IMG/VR virus record: IMGVR_UViG_3300044492_000048
Coordinates: 1-48,049 of that record
Length of the DNA: 48,049 nucleotides
From: a virus
Strand: one strand, 5' to 3'
In this document: piece after piece, positions 43,208-48,049 of the stretch
Layout of the letters: every line of letters begins with the position of its first letter
How positions within the stretch are numbered: the stretch's first letter is position 1
Notes under the pieces: generated by a model
The model's input: only the letters and a program-made list of their open reading frames with translations
The model's database searches: none
What the model was told of the DNA's origin: nothing
Position numbers and translations under genes: made by a program

Positions 43208-43641
43208 CGCCGGCACCTCCAGCTCCTGCCGCCGCGCGTCACGACCTTGCGCATGTGATGCCTGGTGCAGACGTTGTGCTCAGCGCTGGCGATGCGTTGT
43301 CGCTTCGTCCGCTTGCTGTACTTCGGCTCGGTGCCGGTCTCATCCAGGGCGTCGTCGGGCAGAGCGACGAGCTTCGGCACGGCCGGCGTAGGGTCGATAC
43401 GGATCACTTCCGTTGTCACCGGCACCGGCTCAGCCGGCACGGCCTCGCGGTTGATCCCGATAACCCTGATGCGGTCCTGCTTTTTCAGAACCGCAGCCTG
43501 GAAGTTATCGGCCCAGGCGGCGTCGAATTTGGATTCCATCGCGATCGGCTTGGCCGGCGCCGGAATGCGTTGAACGGCATAAGTCAGCACCAGCACCGAA
43601 ATGCCGGCGAAGCCGATAACTATTTTTGTGGGGGTGAGCAT
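43204..43641 (-). CDS. Membrane-anchored protein with basic Cys-containing tail
   Basis: This is a 145-residue protein. From the ATG at 43641 the product reads MLTPTKIVIGFAGISVLVLT, an N-terminal membrane anchor, then a charged domain ESKFDAAWADNFQAAVLKKQ and a basic, Cys/His-containing tail (AEHNVCTRHHMRKVVTRGG, ending RSWRCRR). The longer frame to 43764 is antisense to the regulator gene, so I reject it. First gene of the leftward arm, so its promoter should lie within 43641-43700. Confidence 0.6.
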   Translation of the reverse strand: MLTPTKIVIGFAGISVLVLTYAVQRIPAPAKPIAMESKFDAAWADNFQAAVLKKQDRIRVIGINREAVPAEPVPVTTEVIRIDPTPAVPKLVALPDDALDETGTEPKYSKRTKRQRIASAEHNVCTRHHMRKVVTRGGRSWRCRR

Positions 43642-43652
43642 CCCCCGATGCT
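43637..43652. promoter_or_regulatory. Palindrome at the start of the leftward arm
   Basis: AGCATC-CCCC-GATGCT, a perfect 6-bp-arm inverted repeat that overlaps the ATG of the leftward membrane protein gene (43641). It can act as an operator or fold in the mRNA to occlude translation. Confidence 0.55.
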
Positions 43653-43662
43653 GGCAGAAAAG

Positions 43663-43690
43663 CTTGCCAATAACAAGAAACTTGTTCAAG
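43663..43690. promoter_or_regulatory. Array of CTTG/CAAG half-sites upstream of the regulator gene
   Basis: The order is CTTG-ccaataa-CAAG-aaa-CTTG-tt-CAAG. It contains the perfect inverted repeat AACAAG-AAA-CTTGTT (43672-43686) and the palindrome CTTGTTCAAG (43681-43690). It ends 10 nt before the regulator ATG at 43700. TTGCCA (43665-43670) followed by AAGAAT (43689-43694) could form a weak rightward promoter. This is a good candidate operator set for the Cro-like protein encoded next to it. Confidence 0.65.
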
Positions 43691-43699
43691 AATGGCCGG

Positions 43700-43933
43700 A
43701 TGCATTTGTTAATCACTGTGGACGAGGTCATCGAGGAGCTGGGCGGCAACGCTGCGGCAGCCAAATTGCTCGGGGTTGGCTACAGTTCCATCACCAACTG
43801 GCGGATGTTCGACCGCTTCCCGGCGTCGACCTACGTGCAGATCCAGACCGAATTAAATCGGCGCGACAAGGTCGCTTCTGATTACCTCTGGCGAATGAGA
43901 ACCGCCAGGAAGCCGAGATCTCGAGCTAGTTAA
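43700..43933 (+). CDS. Cro-like HTH regulator
   Basis: This is a 77-residue protein from the ATG at 43700 (the frame extends to 43601). EELGGNAAAAKLLGVGYSSITNWRMFDRFPASTYVQIQ matches the Cro/CI helix-turn-helix found in small alphaproteobacterial phage regulators, with GYSSITNWR as recognition helix, followed by a basic C-terminus (ARKPRSRAS). It is transcribed away from the accessory arm, with the half-site array immediately upstream, so auto- and divergent regulation is likely. The ribosome site is weak (AAGAATGGCC); a GTG at 43718 is a possible alternative start. Confidence 0.75.
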   Translation: MHLLITVDEVIEELGGNAAAAKLLGVGYSSITNWRMFDRFPASTYVQIQTELNRRDKVASDYLWRMRTARKPRSRAS

Positions 43934-43964
43934 TGCCCCCAGCGAGAACTAGCGCGAGCTAGAT

Positions 43965-43989
43965 CGCCGCCGGCATCCAGCCGGCGGCG
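43965..43989 (+). promoter_or_regulatory. GC-rich hairpin in the 43934-44030 gap
   Basis: CGCCGCCGGC and GCCGGCGGCG form a perfect 10-bp stem with loop ATCCA but no T tract follows (GTCGACC). It may be an attenuator or RNA processing signal for the following operon. The gap also contains two GAGCTAG copies and a TATAAG at 43998; no convincing promoter is seen. Confidence 0.4.
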
Positions 43990-44030
43990 GTCGACCATAT
44001 AAGCAAACCAAATAGAGGAACGATCGCCAA

Positions 44031-44429
44031 ATGACTGAACAAGCTCACGACGAGATCTCGCATGATATCCGGCGCCTGGTTGCCGTCTCGAAATTGCCGG
44101 CGCCGCCGACGGATTACATCGCAAAGGAGACCGCCAGGATCGAGGCCCTGCGGCCGGACATCGCGCCATTCGGGGACCAGGTTCACGGCCTGCTCAACGA
44201 TTCGATCGAGAAGATCACCCAGGGCTGGGTCGACCAGCTCAAGGCGGTGAAGGACAATTGCGATGCGCTCGAGCGCCAGGTGATGACGGCCATGGCCCAG
44301 ACCAAGGACAGCATCGCGAAGCTGCATGAGCTCGGCAACAAGGTCGCCGACGAAGCCAAGCGCGGCCGTGAGCTCTGCGAGAAGTTGAGCGCCGGCGTTG
44401 CCGAGGTTACCAATGAGGAGCAGCAATGA
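44031..44429 (+). CDS. Hypothetical helical protein
   Basis: This 132-residue protein is predominantly helical and charged (TDYIAKETARIEALRPDIAP, ALERQVMTAMAQTKDSIAKL), suggesting a coiled-coil oligomer. First gene of the short rightward operon of five overlapping genes (44031-45727). No family is recognised. The ATG has TAGAGGA upstream (44014-44020). Confidence 0.65.
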   Translation: MTEQAHDEISHDIRRLVAVSKLPAPPTDYIAKETARIEALRPDIAPFGDQVHGLLNDSIEKITQGWVDQLKAVKDNCDALERQVMTAMAQTKDSIAKLHELGNKVADEAKRGRELCEKLSAGVAEVTNEEQQ

Positions 44430-44674
44430 GCTGGGCCCCTCAAGTCATCGCTGATGCCAGCGGAAAGTTTTTCGGCAATGCGCTCCGCTTTGCTACTCAC
44501 GCAGAGGCGACGGCCAATGTGCTCGCGCTTCAGGACAAGTGGTTCCTGGTCCGCGAGGTCCGCGTGATTGAGACCGATGATCCGGTTAACGTGCGTTGGG
44601 TCAACGGCAAGACGGAAATGCTCGAGACGGAAGCGCCGTACACCACAGACGAGATCGGAAAGGTTGCGCCATGA
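44426..44674 (+). CDS. Small phage protein (FATHAEA … VREVRV type)
   Basis: This 82-residue protein begins MSWAPQVIADASGKFFGNAL and has FATHAEATANVLALQDKWFLVREVRVIETDDPVN and ends in a short acidic/strand segment. The pattern is common in small alphaproteobacterial phage proteins, unknown function. ATGA overlaps on both sides. Confidence 0.7.
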   Translation: MSWAPQVIADASGKFFGNALRFATHAEATANVLALQDKWFLVREVRVIETDDPVNVRWVNGKTEMLETEAPYTTDEIGKVAP

Positions 44675-44940
44675 TGAACGTGATCATGCTGACGATCGAC
44701 ACCAGCAAGACGCTCACCGAGAGCTGGGAAAAGATCTCGCTCGAGATGCTTAGGCAAGGCGCCGGCAAAGCTCAAGTTGATGCGATGCAGTCGGCGTTCT
44801 TCCTGGGCGTCGTCCACGTCTACGCGCGCCTGGACACCAAGGTCAACGACAGTGACACTTTTTACGACGTGATGGATGAGCTGATGGATGAGATCTCATG
44901 CGTTCGCGCTGAAGATCTGCCGGTGGCGGGGAATGCATGA
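44671..44940 (+). CDS. Hypothetical small protein
   Basis: This 89-residue protein starts MMNVIMLTIDTSKTLTESWE at an ATG overlapping the previous stop (ATGATG). The frame extends to 44596 but lies inside the previous gene. Helical and moderately acidic, with a possible short phage motif (SAFFLGVVHVYARLDTKVND). Ends by overlapping the methyltransferase ATG. Function is unknown. Confidence 0.7.
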   Translation: MMNVIMLTIDTSKTLTESWEKISLEMLRQGAGKAQVDAMQSAFFLGVVHVYARLDTKVNDSDTFYDVMDELMDEISCVRAEDLPVAGNA

Positions 44941-45524
44941 GGAACGGCGTCTGGACGCATTCATCGGAGAAGGCCAAGGCTTACCCGCGCGAGGATGAAC
45001 ACTTCGTTGAGCCGATCTGGGTCAGCCAGCGGCTGTTCGAGGAAGAGAAGTTCGCCGGTGAGATCTACGATCCCGCCTGCGGCTTCGGCCGCATCGTTGA
45101 GAGTGCCCTGGCGGTTGGTATCGAGGCTTATGGGTCCGACTTGGTCGATCGTGGGTTTACCGGCATCCGCCGGGATTTTCTCCGCCAGATCGCACCAGGC
45201 CGGCACGATAACATCGTGACGAACCCGCCCTTTGATCAGCTCGAGCAGTTCACCAGGCACGCCGTCGAGCGATCGCGGCGCAAGACGGCGGTGATCTCGC
45301 CGACGGCCAGGCTCAACGCCGCCAGGTGGCTGAAGGATCTACCGCTGCGCCGGATCTGGTTGCTGACGCCTCGTCCGTCGATGCCGCCTGGCCACGTTGT
45401 GAAGAGCGGGGGAAAGGTCACCGGCGGCAAGCAGGACTATTGCTGGCTGATATTCGAGCGTGGATATGTCGGCCAGCCAGAGCTAGACTGGCTGCACCGA
45501 GATGGAGACAAGACATGTTCGTAG
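44937..45524 (+). CDS. DNA adenine methyltransferase-like protein
   Basis: This is a 195-residue protein. Motif I is YDPACGFGRIVE (about 43-54) and motif IV is TNPPFDQLEQF (about 94-104), both close to the N6-adenine or N4-cytosine enzyme patterns. The N-terminus (YPREDEHFVEPIW) and the C-terminal half (LTPRPSMPPGHVV, GGKQDYCWLIFERG) match small phage-type enzymes with a short target-recognition part. Substrate and sequence are unknown. It is probably a solitary methyltransferase that masks phage DNA from restriction; no cognate nuclease is visible here. Confidence 0.85.
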   Translation: MRNGVWTHSSEKAKAYPREDEHFVEPIWVSQRLFEEEKFAGEIYDPACGFGRIVESALAVGIEAYGSDLVDRGFTGIRRDFLRQIAPGRHDNIVTNPPFDQLEQFTRHAVERSRRKTAVISPTARLNAARWLKDLPLRRIWLLTPRPSMPPGHVVKSGGKVTGGKQDYCWLIFERGYVGQPELDWLHRDGDKTCS

Positions 45525-45727
45525 TCCCTCATGCCGGCAAGCTCTACGGGCCTTTCGAGACCGCCGACAAGGCGGCCATCTTCGCCGAGGCGCTCATTGG
45601 CCCCTGGCATATTGCCCCATTGCACGACCCCGATGAAGAAACGCCGGCTGATGAAGATCAGCCGGCGTTTCCGTTTTATAATGCGCCGCCGACTGTGCGA
45701 CTGCCGCCGATGTCGAGGAAGATCTAA
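45515..45727 (+). CDS. Small hypothetical protein
   Basis: This 70-residue protein has its ATG at 45515 with GGAG upstream. It reads MFVVPHAGKLYGPFETADKA, then EALIGPWHIAPLHDPDEETP, and a Pro-rich C-terminus (PTVRLPPMSRKI). The frame continues upstream into the methyltransferase and is rejected there. The GPFETADKA..F pattern recalls small SPOR/DUF-like phage proteins but no name is secure. Its end overlaps the leftward gene tail to tail. Confidence 0.65.
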   Translation: MFVVPHAGKLYGPFETADKAAIFAEALIGPWHIAPLHDPDEETPADEDQPAFPFYNAPPTVRLPPMSRKI

Positions 45728-46317
45728 GCAGCTTCCGCCGGCATCGCCCCAACCTTCATCACGGCGTAACGGAGCTTGGCGCCCTTCGCCGGGATACGAT
45801 CGCGGGTGCCAACCTTGGCACGGCCGGCGCCGGCACGGCCGATCTCGGAGCGGGTGCGGTACGGCCGCAGCTCGAGCGTGATCGGACCATCGCGCTCGAT
45901 CATCGCAAGCAACTTCTTCTGGCCGCCAGGCGTATCATTGAGAAACGCGATATCTTTGCGGCTGTGCTCGTAGGCGTAACACTCCGACGGCAGGCCGATC
46001 TTGTCGAGCTTCGACACCACAAATGCCCTGGTGTAGTTGAAGTCGACATGGCCCTCGACCGGATGGCTGAAGGCGTTGGCGGTACGGGCCATGCAGATCG
46101 CCGCGACGCATGCCGACGTAGAGCCGGCGCCCTTCGCCTTGATCGACTGCCGCACATGCGCAGCCGTGATCTGGATGGTGACCGGCTTCTTGGCCGGCCT
46201 GACCTTCGCCATCGCCTTCTTGACGAGACGCTTGCCGCTGCCTTCAAACATCAGCTCGTAATTGAACGGATGCTTGACGCCAGCGTAGACCTTCGATTTC
46301 TTCTTTGCTTTCTTCAT
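45724..46317 (-). CDS. Phage protein of unknown function
   Basis: This is a 197-residue protein. A basic start (MKKAKKKSKVYAGVKHPFNY) leads into VTIQITAAHVRQSIKAKGAG, STSACVAAICMARTANAFSH and RAFVVSKLDKIGLPSECYAY, a pattern seen in small phage and bacterial proteins with a Ser/Cys-rich helix (VR.S….GS.S.CV.AIC). The C-terminus is basic. It shares an ATGA overlap with an RHH regulator, so the two are co-expressed and co-regulated. It could be a toxin-like partner, but nothing in it identifies one. Confidence 0.7.
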   Translation of the reverse strand: MKKAKKKSKVYAGVKHPFNYELMFEGSGKRLVKKAMAKVRPAKKPVTIQITAAHVRQSIKAKGAGSTSACVAAICMARTANAFSHPVEGHVDFNYTRAFVVSKLDKIGLPSECYAYEHSRKDIAFLNDTPGGQKKLLAMIERDGPITLELRPYRTRSEIGRAGAGRAKVGTRDRIPAKGAKLRYAVMKVGAMPAEAA

Positions 46318-46490
46318 TTTACACTCCTCTGTTTTGGTTTTTGTTGCTCGAGCGCCTGCTCGATCAGCCTGCGGATCGCTTCCGACATGTTTGGCAAATC
46401 AGATTGACGCCGGCGCCAATCCTCGACTTTCCTGGCCAGAGTATTAGCCACCGCCAGGTTAATCCGCCGAATGTCCTGTTCTACTTTCAT
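46314..46490 (-). CDS. 58-residue ribbon-helix-helix (Arc/CopG-like) protein
   Basis: ATG 46490, AGAGGAG upstream; the stop overlaps the next ATG (ATGA). The sequence starts MKVEQDIRRINLAVANTLAR and continues KVEDWRRRQSDLPNMSEAIRRLIEQAL. The INLAV strand, a helix, a turn (DLPNMS) and a second helix match the RHH fold in full. Such a small RHH followed by another gene in one operon resembles antitoxin-toxin or self-repressing pairs. The divergent region 46491-46589 would be its operator. Confidence 0.8.
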   Translation of the reverse strand: MKVEQDIRRINLAVANTLARKVEDWRRRQSDLPNMSEAIRRLIEQALEQQKPKQRSVK

Positions 46491-46589
46491 TGTTCTCCTC
46501 TTGCGTGTTTGTTTATAGTGTGCATATTACCGCTGGGCGCAAGACGCCCATCAGAAAGTTTTACACTCAAGCACGAGGATTGCAAGGCT
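46491..46589. promoter_or_regulatory. Divergent regulatory region between RHH gene and rightward pair
   Basis: On the minus strand TTGCGC and TATAAA lie 19 bp apart, and on the plus strand TTGCGT followed by ATATTA 17 bp on could be -35/-10 elements. A hairpin TGGGCG-CAAGA-CGCCCA spans 46534-46550. AGTGT and ACACT blocks flank the centre. This is probably the operator/promoter of the RHH pair and of the 252-residue gene; exact boxes are uncertain. Confidence 0.45.
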
Positions 46590-47348
46590 ATGGCCAAGAA
46601 GGAAGTAGAATCCACTTTGAACATCCCGCCACTTCAGCAGGGTGCCATCAATGTTCGCATCATCGGTACGGAGCCGCTGTACCAGAACCGCATGGCCGCG
46701 AAGGCCAAGCAGCAGCTCCTGGTGGGCGGTCAGAAGAAGGGCAAGGCGGATCGTGCCAACATCAAGCACAATCCGGTGCAGGAATTTCTCGACAGCGCCG
46801 AGATCCTGCCGGAAGGCCCGACGGCTCTCGGTCTCAACGTTATCGCCGTTAAGGCGGCAATGGCGACGGCGGCGCTCGAGACCAGGGACACCGGCCTGAC
46901 CAAGACCGGCGCACAGCGTTTGCTGTTCATGCCGGGGTCGTTCGCGCCGCTCTACGGCGTGCCGCAGCTCAAGATGGATGTCGTCCGCTCGGCCGATATC
47001 AATCGGACGCCTGACGTGCGGACGCGGTGCTTCCTGCCGCAGTGGGGCGCCGAGATCCAGATCAAGTACATCACGCCGCAACTGTCGGTGCAGTCGGTCG
47101 CGGCACTTCTGTGCAACGCCGGCATCCTGGTTGGCGTCGGTGATTTCCGCCAGGAAAAGGGCAAAGGCGCCTTCGGTTCTTTCCGCGTGTTGCTGCCTGG
47201 CGAGAAGGACCAAGAGTGGGATGATCTGGTCAAGAATCACGGTCGCAAGGCGCAGTTGGCTGCGCTCGATAATCCTGAATTCGCTGATCGTGACACCGCT
47301 GATCTGATGGAATTTTTCCACGATGAAGTGAACAGGAGGGCTGCATGA
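46590..47348 (+). CDS. Phage protein of the right-end pair; possibly replication or RAMP-like
   Basis: This is a 252-residue protein starting at ATG 46590 (the frame extends to 46305; that part is antisense to the RHH gene). Segments include INVRIIGTEPLYQNRMAAKA, KADRANIKHNPVQEFLDSAE, RCFLPQWGAEIQIKYITPQL and AGILVGVGDFRQEKGKGAFG. The same order occurs in phage proteins of unknown role (IRG..PL..NR … VGIG.FR…GG.FGRF.V). The Gly-rich GVGDFRQEKGKGAFGSF loop resembles the glycine-rich loop of RAMP/Cas7 proteins, but that is only a resemblance. It overlaps the next gene by an ATGA. Confidence 0.75.
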   Translation: MAKKEVESTLNIPPLQQGAINVRIIGTEPLYQNRMAAKAKQQLLVGGQKKGKADRANIKHNPVQEFLDSAEILPEGPTALGLNVIAVKAAMATAALETRDTGLTKTGAQRLLFMPGSFAPLYGVPQLKMDVVRSADINRTPDVRTRCFLPQWGAEIQIKYITPQLSVQSVAALLCNAGILVGVGDFRQEKGKGAFGSFRVLLPGEKDQEWDDLVKNHGRKAQLAALDNPEFADRDTADLMEFFHDEVNRRAA

Positions 47349-47848
47349 TCAGCTCGGAGCTGCGTCAGCGGCTCGTTGAGGCGTATGCCAGGGAGCACGA
47401 CGGCGTCTATGACGCCGTCGGGTTTTTCGAGGAGGTGAGGAAGGCCGGCAAGAAGCATCCGGCTTACGAGTGGTTCGAATGGGATGTGGCGAAGGCGGCT
47501 TTTTCTCACAACGTGCAGCTCGCTCACAAATTTGCGCAAGGTCTCAAAATTCGATTTGAGGTCGAGGTGATCACGTCGAAGGGTCCGCGAACCTACACCA
47601 GGGAAGCGCCTTCGGTGTTCTCGCCGGATCGCGATCGTCGTGACGGCGCATATGGTTACGTTGTGGCGCACGCGGAAAATTATCCGATGCGCGATCTCTG
47701 CGGCAACGCATCGAACGCCTTGAGTTCTTGGTTGCGTCGTTACCAGGCTTGCTTGCCCTTCGTCGGCGAGCCGGCCACGGCGATCGAACGGTTAATCGAA
47801 AAATTGCGGATTGCCGGCGAAGCGGAAACATCGGAAGCCGCAGAGTAG
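47345..47848 (+). CDS. Phage protein (HPAYEWFEWD type)
   Basis: This is a 167-residue protein. Early it has YDAVGFFEEVRKAGKKHPAY and then EWFEWDVAKAAFSHNVQLAHKF, a pattern repeated in many phage proteins next to homologues of the preceding gene (HP.Y.WF.WD…AA…HR..QA). The middle is strand-rich with RTYTREAPSVF, and the C-terminus is a helix (EPATAIERLIEKLRIAG). The pairing with the 252-residue gene is conserved in my recollection of related phages; function is unknown. Confidence 0.75.
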   Translation: MISSELRQRLVEAYAREHDGVYDAVGFFEEVRKAGKKHPAYEWFEWDVAKAAFSHNVQLAHKFAQGLKIRFEVEVITSKGPRTYTREAPSVFSPDRDRRDGAYGYVVAHAENYPMRDLCGNASNALSSWLRRYQACLPFVGEPATAIERLIEKLRIAGEAETSEAAE

Positions 47849-47851
47849 AAC

Positions 47852-47887
47852 ACGCGCGTCGGGATACGTCCCGGCGCGTAAATTTTT
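47852..47887 (+). terminator. Terminator after the right-end gene pair
   Basis: ACGCGC-gt-CGGGA pairs with TCCCG-GCGCGT through a 2-nt bulge, loop TACG, followed by AAATTTTT. It ends the rightward transcript just before the repeat tract. The bulged stem is weaker than the lysis terminator but the T tract is longer. Confidence 0.75.
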
Positions 47888-48049
47888 GGCATGGCAGGCT
47901 TGGAGTGACGGGGCTCGGGTGGCATGGCTGGGTGCGGTCAGGTCAGGCGGGGCAGGCGCGGTTTGTCAAGACTGGGTCAGGCATGGTACGGCGCGGTCTG
48001 GCGGGGCACGGCAGGCGCGGTTTGGCGTGGCGCGGTCAGGACTGGTCCG
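47888..48049. repeat. Degenerate pentanucleotide (GGYNN) repeat tract at the right edge
   Basis: 162 bp of non-coding sequence built on a 5-bp period, e.g. GGTCA GGCAT GGTAC GGCGC GGTCT GGCGG GGCAC GGCAG, in which GG and the following pyrimidine are largely fixed and the last two bases vary. Phase shifts occur every few units (e.g. after 47960). No useful ORF, promoter or palindrome is seen. Tracts like this occur in other phages with unknown function; they could be packaging, replication or recombination sites. If the genome is circular it directly precedes the terminase. Confidence 0.75.

Noticed and set aside
42729-43258. Plus-strand frames opposite the small leftward genes
   Set aside because: They are antisense to an array of coupled genes with shared motifs and good ribosome sites.
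45326-45514. Upstream extension of the 70-residue gene
   Set aside because: It overlaps the methyltransferase gene in another frame and has shadow composition; GGAG precedes the ATG at 45515.
44937-45524. Restriction-modification pair
   Set aside because: A methyltransferase is present but no restriction endonuclease-like gene is beside it; the HNH genes are far away and of other types.

Overview
The window reads as most of a tailed-phage (or prophage) genome. A near-contiguous, coding-dense, GC-rich stretch carries an HK97-type head, a contractile Mu-like tail, and a right-hand accessory/regulatory arm of small overlapping genes. The host is probably an alphaproteobacterium (Bradyrhizobium/Rhodopseudomonas-like). 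That is inference from the high GC content, from small gene families I recognise from such phages, and from a PEP-CTERM protein whose tail looks like those of Rhizobiales. No integrase, transposase, DNA polymerase, primase or helicase is visible, so the phage either replicates entirely with host enzymes or the window is incomplete.

Layout. 1-125: terminator-like hairpin and leader. 126-4449 (+): terminase small and large subunits, a probable decoration protein, a DUF7178-like protein with a phage 'cargo' motif, and a Cys/Trp-motif protein. 4436-6307 (-): an inverted five-gene island of a DpdA-like DNA transglycosylase, two zinc ribbons, a small unknown and an HTH protein, driven by a promoter whose spacer is an inverted repeat. 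6384-14726 (+): protease-capsid fusion, an AP2/HNH homing endonuclease with a hairpin-occluded start, portal, a collagen-like head protein and connector/neck proteins. 14769-23265: sheath, tube, a tail assembly chaperone with a classical T TTT TTT -1 frameshift, and two tandem paralogous tape measures carrying different peptidoglycan hydrolase domains. 23268-30934: Mu gpN (split in two), gp44, gp45 (fused to a long collagen-like fibre), gp46, gp47 and gp48 homologues. 30951-37003: fibre genes and their accessories built from shuffled modules, one of which seems to start at ACG. 37000-38832: lysis cassette (small membrane proteins plus a DPBB-amidase endolysin) and a strong terminator.

The right arm 38837-43641 (-) is a chain of about fifteen small genes joined by ATGA stop/start overlaps. 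At six junctions a near-identical sequence simultaneously encodes the end of one protein (PEQDK), the ribosome-binding site of the next gene and the overlapping stop/start. Embedded in this arm is a PEP-CTERM secreted protein with its own terminator. A divergent control region with CTTG/CAAG half-sites (about 43637-43700) separates this arm from a rightward Cro-like regulator gene and a short rightward operon that includes a DNA methyltransferase. A second divergent region (46491-46589) serves an RHH regulator pair and two rightward genes. The window ends with a terminator and a striking degenerate 5-bp-period GGYNN repeat.

Together the genes describe a contractile-tailed virion with unusually heavy peptidoglycan-degrading and collagen-like equipment, a likely DNA-base-modification activity with its own repressor circuit, and a modular accessory arm that appears built for exchanging small genes.
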